This document shows, piece by piece, positions 5,937 to 9,789 of a DNA stretch of 9,789 bases. The stretch spans positions 1 through 9,789 of the forward strand of contig QGUS01000042.1 in NCBI GenBank assembly GCA_003242515.1, in the 5' to 3' direction. The notes beneath the pieces were generated by a model. It did not search any database and was not told the origin of the DNA. It saw only the letters and a program-made list of their open reading frames with translations. The DNA is from Actinomycetota bacterium. Lineage in GTDB: Bacteria > Actinomycetota > Acidimicrobiia > Spongiisociales > ZC4RG35. The first letter of the stretch is position 1. Each line of letters starts with the position of its first letter. A program made the translations under genes and the position numbers.

Positions 5937-7838
5937 GTGTTCGAAGCGTCAGACACGAGACGGAGCCTGAAGATCCTCTGCGGCGCCCTCGTCTTCACCC
6001 TCGGCGCCCAGAGCATTCGCTTCCTGTTCGGATCGCTGGCCTGGTACCTGCGGGACACCGTCGGCGTCGGGGTGCTCGACCTGGTGCCCATCTCGCTCGC
6101 CCCGTTCGTCCTCGCCTTCGTCTTCCCGGCCCTGTCCCGGTTCCTCACGGTCCGGGGCGCCACCTGGCTGGGGGTGCTGCTCCTCGTCTTCGGCCGGGTG
6201 GTCAACCAGGTGTCCACCTCGCCGGCGGTCGACCTGTGGAGCTCCGGCATCGCCGCCTGGGCCTTCATCGGCGTGCTCCCGCTCCTGCTCAGCATGGGCA
6301 GGCAGACGCTGGTCGGCGGCGTGATCCTCGGCCTCGCCATCGACACCGCGATCCGCGGGGTCGGCCTCGGCCTCGACCTCGCATACCAGCCGGGGGCCAT
6401 GGCGGTCGGCGCCGTGGTCGCCATGGGCGTCCTCACCCTCTACGCCCTGTGGGCGTGCCCGGTCGCCGAGACCGAGGGAGTCCTGTGGGGGACGGGCTGG
6501 AAGATGATCGCCTTCGGGCCGTTCCTCTTCGCCCAGTTCCTCATCCTCCAGAGCCAGGGATGGACGGCGGAGGTGATCGGGGCCGACGGAGCGCAGACCC
6601 AGCTCCGCATCGCCCTGCTCAACGTGGTCGCCCTGCTCATCCTGGCCCGCTTCGAGGGAGCCCGCCCCGTCGCCGCCGTCTCGGCCGTGGTGCTCGCCGT
6701 CGCCCTGATGCTGGCCGAGACACCGGGCACCGCCTTCGACATCCTCTCCGTCCTGGCCGTCCCCGCGGCGGCCGTCGTCTGGTCCAGCCTCGTCCCCGAC
6801 ACCTACGAGGGGGGAGTGGGGGCCTCGGCCACATACCTGACCATCGGGTCGACACTGCTGGTCGTCATCGGACTGGCCTACTACGTGGTCCTCGACATGA
6901 ACCTCGGCTTCACCCAGTCCCAGGTCCGGGTGGCGGTGGCGGTGATCCTGGGCGTCGTCGGGCTCCTCGGCGCCCTGGGTGAGCAGGCCGTCCGCCCGGG
7001 CGCCACCCACCTCTCCTGGGCGTTCGCCGCGGTGGCCTCCGTGCTGCCGCTGCTCGGCATGCTCGGCGCCAACGACACCCGGGCCGCCGACCTGGCCACG
7101 GCGTCGTATCCGGTGCGGGTGATGTCGTTCAACATCCACTCCGCGTACGGGGTGGACGGCACCATGGACCTCGAGGCGGTGGCCCGGGCGATCGAGGACT
7201 CCGAGCCGGACATCGTCGGGCTCCAGGAGGTCTCCCGGGGCCAGCTCATCTCCGGCGTGGCCGACCAGCTGTTCTGGCTCGCCAACCGCCTCGGCTACCC
7301 GTACGCCGAGTTCTTCGGCACCACCGACCCGACCTTCGGCAACGCCATCCTCAGCCGCTACCCGATCGTCTCCATCACCGAGACGCACCTCCCGAAGGTG
7401 GGGACTCCCCTCCGCCGCGGCTACCTGGGCGCCATGATCCAGGGGCCGGAGCGGCTGCTGTTCATCAGCACCCACCTGCAGCACGTCAACGACCCGAAGG
7501 CGCACGACGCCGACCCCGAGGGCGACCTCTACCCGGTGCACCGCGAGCAGATCGAGACGATCCTCAGCGAGTGGGGTGGAGTCACCCCGGCGGTGCTGGT
7601 GGGCGACTTCAACGCCCGTCCCGGCTGGAGGCAGCTCGAGGAGCTGCTGGCTGCCGGCTGGGTCGACTCCTGGGCCGAGGCCGGTCGTGGTGACGGGTTC
7701 ACCTCCAACGCCGCCAACCCCGAGCACAGGATCGACTACGTGTTCCACACCGACGACCTCGTCGCCGTCGATGCCGGGGTGATCCAGAGCAGGGCCTCGG
7801 ACCACTTCCCCGTGGTCGTGGACCTGCAGCGCCGCTGA
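5937..7838 (+). CDS. Polytopic membrane protein with C-terminal EEP (endonuclease/exonuclease/phosphatase) domain
   Basis: From GTG 5937 the product has 633 residues. Roughly residues 10-385 form about ten or more hydrophobic segments, for example LVPISLAPFVLAFVFPAL and AAWAFIGVLPLLLSM. Residues about 390-633 form an EEP-superfamily domain with its metal and phosphate-binding residues intact: N399 (SFNIH), E431 (LQEV), D557 and N559 (GDFN), D600 (RIDYVF), D622-H623 (SDHFPV). This superfamily holds Mg-dependent phosphodiesterases and phosphatases acting on nucleic acids, sphingomyelin or inositol phosphates. Tethering to a multi-spanning domain points to a lipid or envelope substrate, loosely recalling eukaryotic CWH43 (membrane part plus EEP-like part in GPI-anchor remodelling). 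The side of the membrane is not settled by the sequence. GTG 5937 is chosen over GTG 5883 because the upstream codons are Pro/Gly-rich and a TANNNT box sits just before 5937. Fold confident, substrate unknown. Confidence 0.85.
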   Translation: MFEASDTRRSLKILCGALVFTLGAQSIRFLFGSLAWYLRDTVGVGVLDLVPISLAPFVLAFVFPALSRFLTVRGATWLGVLLLVFGRVVNQVSTSPAVDLWSSGIAAWAFIGVLPLLLSMGRQTLVGGVILGLAIDTAIRGVGLGLDLAYQPGAMAVGAVVAMGVLTLYALWACPVAETEGVLWGTGWKMIAFGPFLFAQFLILQSQGWTAEVIGADGAQTQLRIALLNVVALLILARFEGARPVAAVSAVVLAVALMLAETPGTAFDILSVLAVPAAAVVWSSLVPDTYEGGVGASATYLTIGSTLLVVIGLAYYVVLDMNLGFTQSQVRVAVAVILGVVGLLGALGEQAVRPGATHLSWAFAAVASVLPLLGMLGANDTRAADLATASYPVRVMSFNIHSAYGVDGTMDLEAVARAIEDSEPDIVGLQEVSRGQLISGVADQLFWLANRLGYPYAEFFGTTDPTFGNAILSRYPIVSITETHLPKVGTPLRRGYLGAMIQGPERLLFISTHLQHVNDPKAHDADPEGDLYPVHREQIETILSEWGGVTPAVLVGDFNARPGWRQLEELLAAGWVDSWAEAGRGDGFTSNAANPEHRIDYVFHTDDLVAVDAGVIQSRASDHFPVVVDLQRR

Positions 7839-7878
7839 CCCGGGAACGTCCCCGGCGGGCCGCGGTAGCGTGGGTGCC
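7839..7878 (+). promoter_or_regulatory. Leaderless-type promoter for PPOX gene
   Basis: TAGCGT at 7866-7871 is followed by 7 nt and then ATG 7879, placing the expected transcription start on the A of the start codon. No Shine-Dalgarno is present. CCGGG (7840-7844) and CCCGG (7851-7855) can form a small hairpin just after the preceding stop, but there is no T-run. Confidence 0.55.
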
Positions 7879-8322
7879 ATGCTCACCGACAAGCCCGACG
7901 TCTGCGAGGCGCTCGACCGCGCCCTGATCGTCCACCTCACCGCCGTCACGGCGGAGGGTCAGCCGCAGACCGCCCCGGTCTGGTTCCTCCGCGTCGGTGA
8001 CGAGATCGTCGTCTACAACCGGCCGGACACCCCCCGGCTCGCCTCCATCCGGGCCAACGACCGTGTCAGCGTCACCATGCGCGGCGACCGGGAGGCCAGC
8101 GGCTGCGTCACCATCGAGGGGCGGGCCCGGATCGAGCCGGACATGCCGCCCGCCGACCGGCGGCCGGACTACGTGGCCAAGTACGCCGGCCAGATCGCCG
8201 CGCTCGGCTGGACGCCGGAGAGCTTCGCCGCCGACTACTCGGTGGGGATCGTGATCACCCCGACCCGCGTCCGCGCCTGGGACGTGGCCGAGGTGATCGC
8301 CGCCGAGGAAGCCGGGTCCTGA
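7879..8322 (+). CDS. PPOX-class, probably F420-dependent, split-barrel oxidoreductase-like protein
   Basis: The 147-residue product has the fold pattern of the pyridoxamine-5'-phosphate oxidase-like (FMN/F420-binding split beta-barrel) family. Recognisable elements are LTAVTAEGQPQTAPVWFL (residues about 20-37), EIVVYNRPDTPRLASIRAN and a VTIEGRARIEPD strand. These match the actinobacterial group typified by M. tuberculosis Rv3369, often named PPOX-class probable F420-dependent enzyme. Such proteins reduce small substrates with F420H2, or bind other cofactors; the substrate here cannot be told. The start is ATG 7879, not GTG 7870, because GTG 7870 overlaps the TAGCGT box. No membrane segment or signal is present. 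The gene lies 40 nt after the EEP gene and 21 nt before mmsA, each with its own promoter-like box, so a shared operon is not required. Confidence 0.82.
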   Translation: MLTDKPDVCEALDRALIVHLTAVTAEGQPQTAPVWFLRVGDEIVVYNRPDTPRLASIRANDRVSVTMRGDREASGCVTIEGRARIEPDMPPADRRPDYVAKYAGQIAALGWTPESFAADYSVGIVITPTRVRAWDVAEVIAAEEAGS

Positions 8323-8343
8323 CCGGGCTAGCCTCGGCCCGTC
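8323..8343 (+). promoter_or_regulatory. Leaderless-type promoter for mmsA
   Basis: TAGCCT at 8329-8334 fits TANNNT and ends 9 nt before ATG 8344, with no Shine-Dalgarno between. The whole intergenic gap is 21 nt, so any -35 contact would fall inside the preceding gene's last codons. Confidence 0.45.
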
Positions 8344-9789
8344 ATGAGGCAGATCCACCACTGGATCGACGGCAAGCCTTCCGAGGGCTCTTCGGGCGTC
8401 GTTGGACCCGTCTTCAACCCTGCCACGGGCCGGCAGACGGCCGAGGTCGTCTACGGGGCCCAGGCCGAGGTCGACGCCGCGGTCGCCGCGGCGCAGCGGG
8501 CGTTCGGTAGCTGGGGCGACTCGTCGATCGGCACCCGTCAGAGCGTGATGTTCGCCTTCCGTGAGATCCTCTCCCGGAGGCGCCGGGAGCTCGCCGAGGT
8601 GATCACCTCGGAGCACGGCAAGACCGTCGACGACGCCCTCGGCGAGGTGCAGCGCGGCCTCGAGGTGGTGGAGTTCGCCTGCAACATCGGCCACCTGCTC
8701 AAGGGCGCCTACTCCGACCAGGTCTCGACGGGCGTGGACACCTTCACCATCCGTCAGCCCCTGGGGGTCGTGGCCGGAATCACGCCGTTCAACTTCCCGG
8801 CGATGGTCCCCATGTGGATGTTCCCCATCGCCATCGCCTGCGGGAACACCTTCGTGCTCAAGCCGTCGGAGAAGGACCCGTCCGCCTCGATCCTTCTGGC
8901 CGAGATGCTCGCCGAGGCGGGGCTGCCCGAGGGAGTGTTCAACGTGGTCCACGGCAGCCGTGACGCCGTGGAGGCGCTGATCTCCCACCCGGGCGTCGCC
9001 GCCGTCTCCTTCGTCGGCTCCACCCCGGTGGCCCGGTACATATGGGAGACGGGCACCCGGGCCGGCAAGCGGGTCCAGGCCCTCGGCGGGGCGAAGAACC
9101 ACATGGTCGTGCTGCCCGACGCCGACATCGAGCTGGCCGCCGACTCGGCCGTGTCGGCCGCGTTCGGGTCGGCCGGCGAGCGCTGCATGGCGATCTCGGC
9201 GGTGGTCGGCATCGGCCGCGCCGGCGACGAACTGGTCGAGTCGGTCGCCGCCCGCATGGAGAAGCTGGTGGTCGGCCCGGGCGACCAGCCCGGCGTGGAG
9301 ATGGGCCCGCTGGTCACCAGGGAGCACATGGAGCGGGTCCGCTCCTACATCGACGCCGGCGTCGCCCAGGGTGCGGTCCTGGTCAAGGACGGCCGCGACC
9401 TCGTCGTGCCCGGACACGAGGGCGGCTACTTCGTCGGGCCGACCCTCTTCGACCGGGTCACCGCCGACATGACCATCTATCAGGACGAGATATTCGGCCC
9501 CGTCCTCTCCACGGTCCGCATCGACAGCTTCGAGGCGGCCATCGACCTGATCAACCGGAACCCGTACGGCAACGGCACCGCGGTGTTCACCAACGACGGC
9601 GGCGCGGCCCGGAAGTTCCAGCGGGAGATCAAGGTCGGCATGGTGGGGATCAACGTCCCGATCCCGGTGCCCCTGTCGTACTACTCGTTCGGCGGCTGGA
9701 AGGACTCGATCTTCGGCAGCCACGCCATCTACGGGCCGGAGGGCGTCCACTTCTACACCTGTCCTTTTTACAATTTTCCTATCCCACGA
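8344..9789 (+). CDS. mmsA: Methylmalonate-semialdehyde dehydrogenase (acylating), 3' end not in window
   Basis: This CoA-acylating aldehyde dehydrogenase oxidises methylmalonate semialdehyde (valine, thymine breakdown) to propionyl-CoA, or malonate semialdehyde (beta-alanine, myo-inositol routes) to acetyl-CoA, with NAD. It opens with the family's typical HWIDGK...FNPATG block. The MmsA hallmark PFNFPAMVPMWMFPIAIACG is followed by NTFVLKPSEKDPS for NAD binding. The catalytic Cys is C281 in SAGERCMAIS. ALGGAKNH has Ala where hydrolytic aldehyde dehydrogenases carry the general-base Glu, as expected of CoA-acylating members. The C-terminal FGGWKDSIFG...GPEGVHFYT is also typical. The frame stays open to the last base (482 residues), close to a full ~490. 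After 9759 the translation no longer fits the family, so only 8344-9759 is trusted. The gene could equally be called iolA; no inositol or valine gene is visible to decide. It is preceded by its own TANNNT box. Confidence 0.93.
   Translation, partial: MRQIHHWIDGKPSEGSSGVVGPVFNPATGRQTAEVVYGAQAEVDAAVAAAQRAFGSWGDSSIGTRQSVMFAFREILSRRRRELAEVITSEHGKTVDDALGEVQRGLEVVEFACNIGHLLKGAYSDQVSTGVDTFTIRQPLGVVAGITPFNFPAMVPMWMFPIAIACGNTFVLKPSEKDPSASILLAEMLAEAGLPEGVFNVVHGSRDAVEALISHPGVAAVSFVGSTPVARYIWETGTRAGKRVQALGGAKNHMVVLPDADIELAADSAVSAAFGSAGERCMAISAVVGIGRAGDELVESVAARMEKLVVGPGDQPGVEMGPLVTREHMERVRSYIDAGVAQGAVLVKDGRDLVVPGHEGGYFVGPTLFDRVTADMTIYQDEIFGPVLSTVRIDSFEAAIDLINRNPYGNGTAVFTNDGGAARKFQREIKVGMVGINVPIPVPLSYYSFGGWKDSIFGSHAIYGPEGVHFYTCPFYNFPIPR
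9760..9789. other. Anomalous 30-base tail at window end
   Basis: Eleven of 30 bases are G or C, against about 70% in the rest of the window, with runs of five and four T. It interrupts mmsA where the family continues after FYT with Arg-Gly-Lys-Val-like residues; here it reads CPFYNFPIP. It is probably a contig-end artefact or chimera, less likely a real insertion junction. Confidence 0.6.

Noticed and set aside
5949..7949. 666-codon open frame on the - strand across the membrane-EEP gene
   Set aside because: Low-complexity Asp/Gly/Glu/His-rich translation without motifs. The + strand frame has both membrane segments and catalytic motifs.
7699..9750. 683-codon open frame on the - strand across mmsA and the PPOX gene
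   Set aside because: Crosses two recognisable genes and two intergenic gaps and has no recognisable domain, so it is a composition shadow.

Overview
The window is about 70% G+C, reads entirely on the + strand and is densely coding. It looks like chromosome from a high-GC actinobacterium. Acidimicrobiia or a neighbouring class is my best guess, resting on composition, the actinobacterial-type F420/PPOX protein and apparently leaderless starts behind TANNNT boxes. No tRNA, rRNA, CRISPR array, insertion sequence or phage gene was seen.

Layout. (1) 1-1275: the 3' part of a DUF885-family, putatively zinc-dependent, peptidase-like gene. (2) 1276-1531: a non-coding control region with a heptameric GTAC-rich repeat over a weak promoter, then a clear S-adenosylmethionine (SAM-I type) riboswitch aptamer at 1389-1471 and two small hairpins. 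(3) 1532-5026: a full-length cobalamin-dependent methionine synthase, metH, with all four modules. (4) 5007-5864: a methylenetetrahydrofolate reductase-like (MetF-like) gene overlapping the end of metH by 20 bp and ending in a natural hexahistidine tail. (5) 5937-7838: a polytopic membrane protein fused to a C-terminal endonuclease/exonuclease/phosphatase (EEP) domain. (6) 7879-8322: a small split-barrel PPOX/F420-dependent oxidoreductase-like protein. (7) 8344 to the end: a methylmalonate-semialdehyde dehydrogenase (mmsA/iolA type), cut by the window end. Its last 30 bases do not fit the family or the local composition.

How it works together. Riboswitch, metH and the metF-like gene form one methionine-cycle unit: MetF makes 5-methyl-THF, MetH transfers its methyl group to homocysteine, and the downstream product SAM is sensed by the leader RNA, which should lower expression of both genes. 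The three downstream genes each have their own TANNNT box 7-9 nt before the start codon. They look independently transcribed, probably as leaderless mRNAs, and have no evident link to the methionine unit.

The points most worth a second look are the compact SAM aptamer with almost no P4 and its possible translational switch, the divergent MetF-like protein tied to metH, the membrane-EEP fusion of unknown substrate, and the anomalous final 30 bases.
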